Positions 24,001-34,888 of a DNA stretch of 64,000 nucleotides are shown here, piece after piece. Each line of letters begins with the position of its first letter. Position 1 is the stretch's first letter. The position numbers were made by a program, and so were the translations under genes. The stretch covers positions 14,370,030 to 14,434,029 of the forward strand of contig OZ038320.1 of the NCBI GenBank assembly GCA_964035795.1. Reading direction: 5' to 3'. Source of the stretch: Pterobdella sp. o SKG-2022. Its lineage: Eukaryota > Annelida > Clitellata > Hirudinida > Piscicolidae. The notes under the pieces are model-generated. The model did no database searches. It was not told the origin of the DNA and worked only from the letters and a program-made list of their open reading frames with translations.

Positions 24001-25425
24001 TTTCAACATTGACTGAGTTGAATTATTTCGAGAAGCTTCTTCCAAGTATAAATACTGACCGGCATAGAATAGACAAGTTTATTAGATGATACATCACTGG
24101 TCAGCTTGTTCAGAGATCATTTGGCAGGCGACACTATAAATTCAAAAAATTTAGAAATTCAGTAAAAATTAAATTTAAAAGTGGATTTCAACTCAATGTA
24201 TTTTTGCAGATCTTTTGATCGAGGTCAATTGTGCTTTGTTGCCTGTCTAAGTGAGTTTGATTGATATTCTTTCATTAAAAATATCATGAGTTTAACTCTT
24301 TAGAGACATCAAATTTACTTATAAATAATATTCTACAGTTTTTTACGTCGCTTTATGGAAGAATTTTAGTTCATTTTTTGAGCAAAAACAGCTATAGCTT
24401 TAGATTAATTTAGCCTCATCATAAATATAAGCTGGTGTTTCATGATAAACTTATCTAAAATTATAGTTGTTTTTGCTCAATAAATTTACTAGAATTCTTT
24501 CATAAATCGACGTAAAAAATTGTTGAATATATCAAGAGTTTATTTTTTTATATAAAACTGAATTAAATTTCACTAAAATTAATTCACTATTATTATAAAG
24601 ATAATGAAATATTGTTATATGATCAATGTGCCATGACAGACCGCAGGACTGGCGAGTGTGTGAGCACGGGCAACAAAGAGCAGATGTCACAGGAACGCAA
24701 CAATGACTTACTTAAGTTGTTGAGTAAGTGATACAACACTGCTGGAAAGATGTTATAGGTTTCGTTAATTGCTTCTCATTATTTCATTATTCCCGAAAAC
24801 AATTAACCAGGATCACTGGATTTGGAACCTACTGGAATACAATTGCCTGCAGGTTGGTTTTTATTTGCATTATGATTTTTTTTTACTCCGTGCTGAAGTT
24901 TTGGTGCACATCCGACAGTTGCTTAAAATTTATGTATATAATATCAAAAATGGTATATAAATGTTGCTCAGAAAAAAGTTCAATTTTTTTTTTTAAGCCT
25001 TTTTTTACAATGCATTTACAGTTTTTTTAATGAGTTACATTTATAGGATTTATTAGGCAGCAAAGCTAATCGATTCCCAACAAATCATTCTCTATATACT
25101 TTGTTTTATATATTTTCGTGCGTCTTTTCATTTTTAGTTTATAGTTTTTAGGCTACTGCTTTAATACATTCGTTTAGTTAAAACTATGTCTGGTCTTATA
25201 AAAATTCCACATTTTGCCTGAAACTGAGGCAGCACCTTCTACATATGTGCAATATGACATGCAGTCAGTCAAAAAACCAAATGTTTTTATATTGGTTTCA
25301 AAACATAAACCGCGGCACTACGATGTTAAAAATTGGCACACAGGGGCTCCATGCGACAACTTCAATGGGTACTGTGATGTCTTCCAGAAGTGCCGGCCTG
25401 TCAACGAAGATGGTCCTTTAGCCAG
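21018..25425 (+). CDS. ADAM10: ADAM10-like metalloprotease: disintegrin and cysteine-rich exons
   Basis: Exons 21018-21155, 21395-21459, 21849-21909, 22025-22073, 22675-22757, 23527-23597, 24210-24250, 24640-24723, 25233-25425, all phase-consistent. The disintegrin domain shows [30 protein letters not shown] and CKNG; the cysteine-rich part shows [21 protein letters not shown] and finally [20 protein letters not shown] followed by NEDGPLAR, which is close to the ADAM10 membrane-proximal signature. Spacing of cysteines is kept. Exons are short and several introns are under 150 bases, while others hold repeats such as the hairpin at 24330-24530. Acceptor choice for 25233 is inferred from phase. 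Confidence 0.9.
23640..23770. repeat. Diverged fragment resembling 29560-29660
   Basis: ACTGCTGCACATGTGCCAGT, GGGGTTGACAGCAGT and the following TAGACTAATGATACT resemble 29565-29625 (GTAGTTGGGATTGACAGCAC, AACTATTGATGCTAC). A shorter similar word, CACTGGGGTAAACAGCAG, occurs at 32339-32356. Probably pieces of one mobile element. Confidence 0.45.
24330..24530. repeat. Long imperfect hairpin in ADAM10 intron
   Basis: Left arm about 24330-24405 (TTTTTTACGTCGCTTTATGG, TTTTGAGCAAAAACAGCTAT) pairs with right arm about 24455-24530 (ATAGTTGTTTTTGCTCAA, CATAAATCGACGTAAAAAA). The centre contains ACTTATC and ATCATAAAT words like the other hairpins in the window. Confidence 0.75.
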
Positions 25426-25561
25426 GTAGTGTAGTAGAACTAGGAATAGTGATTGTTTTTGTGGATAATGGGATTCCAAGTTAGTTTATGTGCACAATAA
25501 CGGGATAGTCAAAAGTATAAATTTAAACTGAAATTTTGATACTATTTTTATGATTGAACAG

Positions 25562-26438
25562 GTTAAAAAATCTCCTCTTCAACAAAAAAACTATTAACGA
25601 CATCAAAGCTTGGGTCACGGTATGTTTTTAAAGTTTTTCAACCAAATTATTTTATTGAGAACTTCAAAGAAATCTATTTGAATATTTCAAAACTCTTTAG
25701 TTAGATACTAATGTTTTATGATATGGTCTAACTTATTGAAAACTAGAGTTCTTTTTGAAATAAATGTTTATAAAAAATACTTATTTTTATGTTAAAATCA
25801 AAAGGTATTTATTTATATAACAGGAAAAATGGTGGGCGGTGTTGTTGATTTCTGTCGGAATTATAGGTGATAGTTACTATAAATCTTGAGTTAATTGAAA
25901 TGTACTTTTTGATTTAGGGGATTTTCTTGAATGAATATGTAAAAGAAATTTTATTCAACTACAGTTTTCGATAAGTTCAACTTTATTATAGTTCATTAGT
26001 GAATAAGGTTGAACTTTATCATAGTTCATTAGTGAATAAGGTTGAACTTTATCATAGTTCATTAGTGAATAAGGTTGAACTTTATCATAGTTCATTAGTG
26101 AATAAGGTTGAACTTATCGAAAACTGTAGTTGAATAAAATTTCTTTTACGTTTCTTTCAAAAGTTTTCTCATAAATCAAGAAGTATCTTTTAATTCAAAA
26201 TTACTTAGAACATGCAATGTTTCTTAAACATAAAATTTTATTATTAACAAAATATAAATCGATTAAAAATTTTGACATTTTTTATTTCAACAAAATTAAT
26301 AGGAGGCGGATGCAAAATAATTTTTTTAAAAATTAAATAGTTCATTTAGCCAGCTTTTTATTTTGTTATTTAAAGTCTATGCGGTGGAAGCAAGGGCATG
26401 CTCCATCGCGCACTTCTGCTCTAAAAAATTTCCCATGA
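25562..26438 (+). CDS. ADAM10: ADAM10-like: stalk, transmembrane segment and possible short tail
   Basis: Exons 25562-25619 (LKNLLFNKKTINDIKAWVT), 25824-25866 (EKWWAVLLISVGII) and 26350-26438. The third completes the membrane span with SFLFCYLK and the stop-transfer SMRWK, then reads QGHAPSRTSALKNFP and a TGA at 26436-26438. HAPS resembles the VHTPSSNP word at this place in other ADAM10 tails. No GT follows it before the stop, so either the protein ends here or an earlier phase-2 donor (after 26374, after 26383, or a GC donor after 26389) is used to reach the tail exons near 32.4 kb. Confidence 0.75.
25940..26150. repeat. Perfect 43-bp inverted repeat around 33-bp tandem array
   Basis: Arms 25940-25982 and 26108-26150 are exact reverse complements (ACAGTTTTCGATAAGTTCAA). 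Between them a 33-base unit beginning AGTTCATTAGTGAATAAGG repeats at 25991, 26024 and 26057, with a partial fourth at 26090. It lies in the intron between the two transmembrane exons of ADAM10. Confidence 0.93.
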
Positions 26439-26499
26439 ATACACACAAAAAAGAAATTTCCCTCAACCTCCAGCAGTTCTTGGATGGACAAAAGGTGCT

Positions 26500-28290
26500 G
26501 AAAATGCCTGGGCTTTCTTCTTTTTCTTTTTGTTCTTTTGGGAGGTCTTTTTCTTTTGGTATTTTTAATATTGGATCTTTAAATGGGAAGAGTATGGAGT
26601 TGTGTGAAGAGTTGTTGAGGAGGGAGGTCAACTTTCAATAAACTTCTCAGCCCGTGACGCTACCTTTCTTCTTATGAATGGGATCAACTTTACTCATTCT
26701 CCAGTCATGACTAGCAAGTAACAACTGCAGTAAAAACAAAAATGGAAAGGCTGTTTTTGCCGAGGGTGGTCGAAAGAGAACTGGAATTGTCAAGGAGCAC
26801 CTAGCTTCTTCTCCACATGGAAAGCAAGTTATATTGCAAATAGCAAATGAAATCCTTGATGGAAAGGATATGCCTCATGACTGGAGAATGAGTAAAGTTG
26901 ATCCCATTCATAAGAAGAAAGGTAGCGTCATGGGCTGTGCTAGCTATCGAGGTGTAAAGCTTTTAGAGCATGGTAATAAAGTGTTGGAAAGGTTGTTAGA
27001 GAAATGGTTGAGAAGTTTAGTGAAAGTTGACCAAATGCAATTTTCTTTTATGTCTGGCAGAAGCACAGTGGACGCTATTTTATTCTTAGGAAAATGCAGG
27101 AAAGCTACCTTGAGAAGAATAGGAAGCTTTTCATCTGTTTTGTTGATTTGGAAAAGGCTTTAGATTGGGTGCCAAGGAAAGTGGTTGAATGGACACTAAA
27201 AAAAAATTGGTTTTGGAAAGGTTGGTTTAGACGGTAATGTCGATGTACAAAGAAGCAAAAACACTCGGAAGAATTTGATGTTGGTGTAGGTGTCCATCAA
27301 GGATGGGTTTTCTCGCCGTTTTTATTTTCAATAGTGCTAGACGTATTGTCTGAAGACGGAAGAAAAAGTGCTTTATGCAGATGACTCGGTCTTGATGGCA
27401 AAGACTATGGAAGAACTGGAAGCACAATTCATCCGTTGGAAAGCAGTTTTTGAAGGGAAAGGATTGAAGATTAATCTTGGTAAGACAAAGGTCATGGAAA
27501 GTGGCGGTGTTAGTGGAGTTGTTGTCTTGGCTGAGATTGATCCATGTAGTGTGTGTGGTAAGAGGGCTAGTGTAATTTGTGGGAGATGTAAGACATGTAA
27601 GAAGTGGGTTCATGTGCGGTGTTCTAGGGTTAAGAGAGTTTTTTTAGGATGAATGGAAATTTTGAATGTAGGGTTTGTATGAATGGTTTAATTCAGAAAT
27701 GTAAGAATATTGTAAATGGTTGTTTATGTGAGTTGGAGGAGGTAAATAATTATGGTTATTTAGGGGACAATGTGAATAGTGGAGGAGGAAATGAGCTAGC
27801 TGTTACACGAAGAATAGAACTGGGATGGGAAGCATTCAAAAGTATGTCTTCTATGTTATCTAGTAAAAGACACACATGGAATATCAAAAGACAAATTTAT
27901 AGGACATTTGTGAGGCCTGTCATGGCATATGGCTTGGAAACTTGGTTGGTAAGATCCGTTGAAGAAAGTATTTTGAGAAAAGCAGAAAAACGGCTGCTCC
28001 GAATGATGTTTGGTGTGTGGCTAGCTGATGGTGGGAGTACAAAGGAGTTGATGGTTTGATTGTAATTGGATAATACGGTTATGGAAGTTGTGAAACAAGA
28101 AAGTTTGAGATGGCTGGGGCACGCTGTAGGAAAGAGAATGATGATTGCAGGCGTAGAGGTTTAAGGTGGAAGGCAATAGAGGAAGGGGAAAGCCAAGGAT
28201 AACGTTGAAAAACATGGTGAAAAACTTTTTTCGTTGGCTTTGATTAGGTCTTGAAGATGCCTATGACAGGGTGAAATGAAGAGAGAGTTA
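26500..28290 (+). mobile_element. RTE-like LINE remnant with CX2C insert
   Basis: Sense-strand copy. Start of the endonuclease is visible as FNIGSLNGKSMELCEELL; most of the endonuclease is missing. The RT part runs from HDWRMSKVDPIHKKKGSV and LLEHGNKVLERLLEKWLR through MQFSFMSGRSTVDAI and LYADDSVLMAKTM, LNxGKTKVM-like INLGKTKVMESGG, to a zinc-ribbon-like DPCSVCGKRA, CGRCKTCKKWVHVRC and the C-terminal EVNNYGYLGDNVNSGGG, RTFVRPVMAYGLETW. Two frames are used, so it is inactive. Similar CX2C-bearing elements are common in aquatic invertebrates (from memory). Confidence 0.82.
26648..26937. repeat. Inverted duplication inside RTE remnant
   Basis: Arms 26648-26710 and 26875-26937 are 63-base reverse complements with one mismatch. 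The right arm is the coding RT segment WRMSKVDPIHKKKGSVMG; the left arm is a flipped copy placed upstream of it, next to the truncated endonuclease. Confidence 0.9.
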
Positions 28291-29089
28291 GGTCGTGGAA
28301 AAAAGTCAGTTACCTCTCAGAAAAGGGAAAGATTCTGATTTTAATAAAATGATACTGCTACTTAATTATGAATATTGAATCTAATCTTGCCAGTTATGAT
28401 GTGTCTGTTCATTAAATGCGGAGCTGTGCATACACCATCCTCCAATCCAAACCAGCCACCTGCCCGCAAGCTCACCTTGCCCAGAAGACACCATCAACGC
28501 GCACAACCCATCACCTTCCAAGTAGTCATTTAATATTTTTTTCCCAATCATTTTATTCATCATTATTTAATTTTTATTCATTTAACTATTTATTTAATTC
28601 CACGTCGTTATCTCATTTCATAATTAACAATAATTTTATTTTCCATTTCAATAATTTAGATTTTCATAACCTCATCACGTCTAATGGTAATTTAAGCAGC
28701 AAAGCGGGTGGGTTTTCGGGTGTGGGGCTTATTGTATCTTTATTTTAGGCGATTTTTAGACGCCGTCAAAGGGTTTTATGGAGAGCTGGTTAGAAGATGT
28801 TAATTTTTAAGTTTTTAGAGATGATGAGTTTCAAAAATGTCAGAGGTTAAATGGCTTCATTCTGTCAGCTGACCCAAAGTGCCGGCGTGTGTTTTAGTAT
28901 TGAAGCTTTGGGGTGATGGCCTTGGAGTAGTTGCACTCATTTAGTACATGTTGCTGTTTGTTGCATTTCATAGATCGCCGCTGAGAGTGGTTGCTATTGT
29001 TGCTTTGAGTAATTTTCTGAATTTCTCGTCGTTTTCGTTGCTTTCAAAGTAGATTTCCATGGCCGTCTGAGCTGAGGTTTATCTTGGCA

Positions 29090-29867
29090 GTCTTTAAATC
29101 TGTCTAATAGAGTTATCGATATAGCTCATGGGATTAGTCTTTGTTTTGACGTACAACTTCTTTTTATTGGTTTTTAACTGGTATTTGACGTTTTTCAATT
29201 TTTGTAACTGTCTTTTGTGAAAGGCTTTTACTTTTTCCTACGTCGTTGCTGTAAGGAACCATATGTTATCTCTGTAGCTTATTGTTTTTGAAATTTCAAT
29301 AGATTTTACTGCTGTAGATTGTTGTTGTTGTTGAGCGCCAACTTCCAAAGTTTCTTTTGGCACTTTTTGGAGCGAGTACTGAGAGAAACTTGTAGCTTCG
29401 AGTTGTTTGTGACTTTTGGTGAGCAGTGATAAAAATGATGGACGAATTCTCGAAATGCTTTGTGGTTGAAAGCTGACGTGGCTTAGAACCTTTTCGACAC
29501 TCCTGTTGGAGTGCACACCTGGCACCACGAGAAGATGGGTTTTTTCGCCGGGCTACTGCTACTGCTGTAGATGTCCCAGTAGTTGGGATTGACAGCACTC
29601 GATCTAAACTATTGATGCTACACATGAAGTACTTATAAAATAATCCATTTATTTAGAAAAATTTTATTCTCTCAGTCTGAGCCAACATCCAACTTGCAAT
29701 TATCAAATTCAAGATCCACCGTTCCCACACTTGGGTAGTTTAAATTTCCGTTGCCAAAAAAGAATGATTAACCGCAAATCAAAATGACAATGATACCAAA
29801 ATATCAATTTTTTAATACCTGCTATTGAAGTCTACTGATATCCAAGCTATAACAGAAAAGCTGCTTG
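29090..29867 (-). mobile_element. Probable LINE 5' region remnant
   Basis: The right part (29655-29867) duplicates 18310-18500, which flanks an antisense LINE endonuclease. The left part has - strand frames (29625-29238) with ARRKNPSSRGARCALQQECR and KSHKQLEATSFSQYSLQKVP that I do not recognise with confidence. Confidence 0.4.
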
Positions 29868-29869
29868 TA

Positions 29870-30810
29870 TAGGGTTTTTCAATTTAATTCAAAACCTTTG
29901 CAATTGACTTCCAAATCTTTGTATTTGCGCACCAAATCATTGCATTTGATTAAAAAATTTCAAAAAAAAAATAAATTTAAAAAATTAAGTCTGAATATTC
30001 AAAAAAATTTAAAAATATTAAAATTAAAATTTAAAAAAAAATTAAACTATAAAAACTGAAAAAAAGAATTTTTTTGACGTTTATTTTGAGCTCCTCTCTG
30101 GCAAGTACCAAATACCGTGTTCTTAGTATTCGTGGTGCCTAACGCTCGCCACACTGCAAGAATTTCGAAATGCTTAAAATTTGTTGTTTTAGTCGTGTAG
30201 ACAGAAATATTTTTTGACCTATTCGAAGTTTTTTCGCTGACATTGTGCCTATACTAGCTTGGCGAATCAACTTGCTTGTGGTTTGGAGGGTTTTTTTTAG
30301 ATATTTTTCTTTCTCTTGGCGTTTCTATACTCTTCAGATGACTTCAAAAGTTGTAAAACAGTACTTTTACTGCGTCAAATAAGCTTTGCAATTAATCTTC
30401 TGGACTTTTCAACAAGAACTATGCAAATGCATGCAAAAATAATTTTATTTGATGTCTGGAGTATGCGGGATTTAAAAGTGGTTGTATAGCAATTTCATAC
30501 CCTAATTTCAGTAATTAAGACTTTGTGTCGATCTTTTCAAAACTGAAAAAAATGAAAATATGAATGTTTATCATCTATCATTTTTTTTCGTTTGTTTTAG
30601 TTTAATTTAAAAAATTCATTTTAAATTCTGAAACAAAATTTAAAAAAAAATTCTCATTTGAACATTCAGACTTAATTTCTTAAATTTATTTTTTTTTGAA
30701 ATTTGGTAATCAATTGCAAAAAAATTTTAATCAAATGCAATGAATTGGTGCGCAAATGCAAAGATTTGGAAGTCAATTGCAAAGATTTGGACTTCAATTG
30801 AAAAACCCTA
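29870..30810. mobile_element. Element with ~130-bp terminal inverted repeats
   Basis: Left end TAGGGTTTTTCAATT at 29870 and right end AATTGAAAAACCCTA at 30810 are inverted, and the similarity extends about 130 bases on each side (29870-30003 and 30658-30810), through TTTGCAATTGACTTCCAAAT, TTGCGCACCAA and TTAAGTCTGAAT. Each end is bordered by TA, giving TATAGGG and CCCTATA. No transposase is encoded inside, so it would be a non-autonomous element. Confidence 0.8.
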
Positions 30811-30829
30811 TAGGCGCTAAGTTGGATTG

Positions 30830-31640
30830 AGTTTAACTTCGATGTCCATAATAGGCCACACTAATGCTTTATTTATTTTTAATCGCTTCCTTTCTTTAAT
30901 CTCTTTTCTCCAAAGTTTTGTGAGTGTCAAAGGCTGCAGTATTAAAAGATTTTCGTCACTGATAATGAACATTGTCATTGAGTATACTACCGAGTTTTTT
31001 TGTTTTCCGCCAGTTCTCGGCTTTGGTTTTTTTATGGTTGTAAATTCTGTTTTGGTATAATTAATTGTGAAGCTCTATTGTTGAAGTATGTCATGTAGTA
31101 CTTTTACATCTTTCTGCGTCTTGCTCATTGAGGAAGAGAAAGTCAACATTATCGGCTAAATTAGCTCCATCGGAGATTTATGGACAGTTCGTTTCTGACT
31201 TATTTCAGTGCTGCCTTTAAATAGATGTTGAATATAACGGAACTTGAGGAAACTCTCTCCGTACATCCCACCTCAGTGTGGCTTCTTCATAGTTAATAAA
31301 TTGTATATGAAGTTTCGTGTGCTTCAGTAGTGGGCTGAATATCCCATATTGTGTCTCTATGCTGTGTCGAAAAACACTCATATTCTTCTTCAGATCTACT
31401 GTGTCAAAAGCATTTATCATATCATATAATAGTATTTTGTATTGGACTTTATTTTTCTGTACCTTGGCGCTTAACCATTTGTTAGCTCCCACAATATCGG
31501 CTGTGTTTTTTCTATTTTCATAAATATTCTGTATTTGTGAGAGTAAGGCTTTTGCAGCTGGCATGAGGCTTCTGAGTGCGGTGATGGATAGGAATATTGA
31601 ATGCATAAAAAGTAGCACGATTGGTCGAATGCTTGTGAGT
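30830..31640 (-). mobile_element. Decayed reverse transcriptase fragment
   Basis: The - strand frame 31618-31217 contains LLYDMINAFDTVDLKKNMSV, matching the LTKAFDTV-type RT motif, followed on the same strand by the decayed C-terminal words KLGSILNDNV and AAFDTHKTLEKRD. Stops and frameshifts are frequent. The clade cannot be fixed by eye; an RTE-like origin is likely. Confidence 0.55.
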
Positions 31641-31857
31641 TTCCTTTAAGGCTTTGATGGTTTTCTTAAAAGTATGAGTGGACCATTTATTAGCTGCTTG
31701 ATAGGTTGTGAATCGTGCACGGCAACAAAAAGGACTTTTGTTAGAGGTATGAGTAGTCCCAAAGGGAGATGTTTGAACTGTTCGGCTGGTATTTTATCAT
31801 ATTTAGCTCTCTTCTTATTGTTAAGTACTTTATTGCTTTTTTTTTATTACCCTCATG

Positions 31858-32165
31858 TTCCGCCGTGTAGGTTAGGAACATACCCTAGCTTCATCATCAG
31901 GTTGTTAGTGTTGGTCGTAAAATTTTTTTTGCATATCAAAAACTTATCTTAGGAACCTAGCCTGATGAGAGCAGAATGATAGAACAGTCTGTGTGAGATT
32001 CTCTAAAATAATTATTTTGAAACAAGATAAAATTTGTAAGCCCGAAGGATTACTGGAGGACATGGAAGGGTTGTTTAGATTTGTAGCCTAAAAGGGTAGC
32101 AGCCCCACCAACTAGCAGGCTTAAACGCTAGGGCTTAGGTGCCTTTTAACGTCATGCCCAGGACG
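31858..32165 (-). repeat. Dispersed ~300-bp repeat, copy 1
   Basis: The reverse complement of this stretch matches 54385-54715 along its whole length: GGCATGACGTTAAAAGGCAC, GGTGGGGCTGCTACC, TTATCTTGTTTCAAAATAAT, CATCAGGCTA, GACCAACACTAACA, CCTGATGATGA, TCCTAACCTA. Substitutions are common but there are few indels. It carries no clear reading frame. Confidence 0.8.
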
Positions 32166-32398
32166 CACTTTTATTGTTTCTTGTACTTTACTGACTTTTT
32201 TGGGAAGTTCTAGTGGCTCATTGGCATGTTGTGTTTTTTGATTATTGGGAACAGAAGTGGGTTTGCTATACATTTTATGAGATTTCAAAACATATATGCA
32301 TCCATTCATATTAGATTATACTTTGAATGTTTTCTAGTCACTGGGGTAAACAGCAGTTGACTATTCCTTCTTACGCTATTTGTGGCGGCACACAAAAG

Positions 32399-32705
32399 TC
32401 TATCATTACTTGTAACGATGACCACTCTACAGACTCCTATCGGACCACCACCACCTTATTCTGCCACTCCGCCGTCGACTCATCAGTTGATCGTCCAACC
32501 ACATCTACATCCCCAACCTGGAAAAAGAAGGCCGCAACAAGGTCTCGTATCATTAAGTTTTCTACTAAATACTTGAAAAATTTAATATTTTTAAGAATAT
32601 ATATTTTTCAACGAAAAGAAATTAGTTTAAATATTCATGGTTGAAATAGGGATGAAGAGGAGGTCTGGTCACATGTATGAAATGGAGTTGAAGCCTCGCA
32701 GATGA
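32399..32705 (+). CDS. ADAM10: ADAM10-like: candidate cytoplasmic tail exons
   Basis: Two exons, about 32399-32541 (or starting 32433 after CTCTACAG) and 32650-32705. The first encodes TPIGPPPPYSATPPSTHQ and HPQPGKRRPQQ, a proline-rich stretch with SH3/WW-type PPPPY. The second encodes MKRRSGHMYEMELKPRR and a TGA; it joins in phase as CAA CAA G / GG ATG. Mammalian ADAM10 also ends in a proline-rich, arginine-rich tail with a GHM word. The start at 32399 fits the phase-2 donors of the 26350 exon. The 6-kb gap between membrane and tail exons is filled by transposons. Assignment is inference from position, phase and tail style. Confidence 0.6.
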
Positions 32706-34704
32706 TATCTGCCACCCAGATATAATGTGTTATTTATTTTAGCAAAGTTTTTAACAAGTATTCATCCTTGTCATTGTTGCTATGTTGAGTATTATAATTT
32801 ATTATTATTTGACTATGAGTAAGTTCATCAAATCAAAACTTGTGTGTTAATTTCATTTCAATGTACAACCCAATCAAACTTTTTATTTCACTTCACTATT
32901 GAACAATGACTAAGGCCGAATTATGAGAGAATTTTAGTACATATATGAAGCAAAATAAGCTAGAATTTTTGATAAGTATAGCCTTACTATAATTCGTTGG
33001 CTAACGTTAAACATTTTTGAATATTGTTTAGAAGTACATTAAAATGTCTCGTATTTTATTATTCCTTTAATGAATTTCAATAATTTTTCACTACTTTTTA
33101 CTAATTAATTTGATCACTATGTCTATATTTATTGTATTTTTATTATGAATAAATTCATAATTTTGTTAGTTATTGAAAAAATGCCTGGATCTTTCCAAAC
33201 CATCGTTAACTCTAGCATTTGACAATAATGAAACGAAATTTTCATTCAATATTTCGTCAAACCTTAAAATATAAGCAACTTAAATAATGTTTGAATTTTT
33301 ACCCTGTGTTTTTATTTATATAACCTACGGTTTTCCTTCTTATTTAAGGTGTTCCGTGTTTTTTAAAAATGTAATCATGTTTTAAACATCAAGGTATTCA
33401 GAATATTTTGAAATATATGTTTTTACGAAGTTTAAATTTTTTTTAAATTGAAAAACATGTTGATAAATTTTCAAAAGATTTTCATAAAATAACTAGCAGT
33501 TTTTCATTGTTTTTATTAAATATACGGTGCAAAAATAACACGCAAAGTTGTTAAGCTTTCCATATTTTTTGTCTGACCCATGCTAGAAAACAGCAATGGT
33601 TATAGATTTTAAGACCGAAGCTTTTCGAAACATCAACATCAGAGCCTAATAATAGGTTTTCTGAATTTTTCTCAAGTGCAAGATAGTTATATAGGCTACA
33701 ATTTAAAAAAAGATTCAAAAATATAGTAAAAATGCGATATGTTCAATGAATATAAAGCTAAGAATCCAATAGAAAATTGCTACTTTATAGTGATCGGGTA
33801 TCTTGTGTGCCTCGAAGAGCTTAAGGGCTAAACTGGCTAGAACTTTGTTTCTGTTGAGCCATCCAGGTAGGCAGTTTAAACCCAGACTGCTGCCTGGTTT
33901 TCCAGATTTGGCACAAGGCTCACAACCTTGTTTCGAAAAAAAATTAAGTTACAGATAGAGCGACAAAAAAATATATATGTGTACAACAAACCCCAGAGTT
34001 TCCTTAATAAACTACGATGGCTGGCAGTGGTGAAAGCCACTGGCACTGAAAGGGAAGTTTTGAGAACCAAAGAAAGAATTAAAATTTTTTTTTAAATGTG
34101 GGAACATTGTTTGAAGCAGAAAAACTGTAACAATATACTGCAGAGGTAAGAAAATAAAAAATATATATTTTAGGTGTGAGTGAAAGCAAGTTGACAGGCA
34201 TTAGAGAATTTAAACATTAAAAGTTGAAAAAAAACTATATTTTGGCCAAGAGTACACCCGACGCCAAAGAATAGCCATCAGTCTAAAAACAATTTAAAGA
34301 AACAGATACTAGAGTGGAAATCTGAATAGCAGACTCATTAAAATGAAAGCCTATTAGCAGGACTACCCTAAAATGCTAAACTTAACAAAAAAAAAGATGA
34401 CGCGAAAGACATACGAATATTTACAAGCGGAACCCATACTCATTGCCATTGACGACTTGAATTAAAATGTCTGAAGTAACAACACATAAAAAGAAAAAAA
34501 TTATGAAAAAGCATTGGTGTGGTGTTATGAATGAAAATGGTGTTTTGTTGCTAGAATTCTATAACAGCAATAATCTTCACTTGTAGGAGGCACTTTGTTT
34601 CCTCACAGAGACATTCACAAGCTCATCTGATGCTCGTCTAATAACCTAGCTAGAAACCTGTTCAACTATCTAATAATGAATAGACCATTAAAGCAATCAT
34701 TGAG
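32706..34704. other. 3' flank of ADAM10-like gene and intergenic DNA
   Basis: The 3' untranslated region of the ADAM10-like gene should start here; AATAAA words exist (for example about 33146) but none can be chosen. A GAAGCTTTTCG core (33617-33627) recurs here. No other gene seen. Confidence 0.4.
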
Positions 34705-34717
34705 GGGTCTCAAAGTA

Positions 34718-34875
34718 ACTTTTCAGAGACATCGTATGTATTTTTCTTCAATATTTTGTAACGAAAAACATCAATTAAGAAAAATTTTAAATAAATTTAT
34801 TGAGAATCAAAAGCTATAATTTTTGATAAGTTCAGTTTAATGATAAAGCTAAACTTATCGAAAATTATAGCTTTT
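34718..34875. mobile_element. Hairpin element flanked by 13-bp direct repeats
   Basis: GGGTCTCAAAGTA stands at 34705-34717 and again at 34876-34888. The insert begins near AGAGACATCGTATGTAT and ends in a hairpin (about 34808-34839 against 34850-34875; ACTTATCGAAAATTATAG). The same two modules occur at about 36865-36995, 48647-48895, 53310-53445 and 58160-58335. Confidence 0.65.
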
Positions 34876-34888
34876 GGGTCTCAAAGTA

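Noticed and set aside
27227..27613. 128-codon - strand frame.
   Set aside because: Antisense to the RTE polymerase segment containing LYADDSVLMAK on the + strand.
32327..32644. 105-codon + strand frame (serine/threonine-rich) overlapping the candidate ADAM10 tail.
   Set aside because: The neighbouring frame gives the proline-rich tail that joins in phase to a plausible last exon; this one has no partner exons.
33776..34080. Possible mobile-element frame on the - strand (words such as LGLNCLPGWLNRNKVLASL).
   Set aside because: No recognised domain and no repeat of it elsewhere in the window; left as unannotated intergenic DNA.
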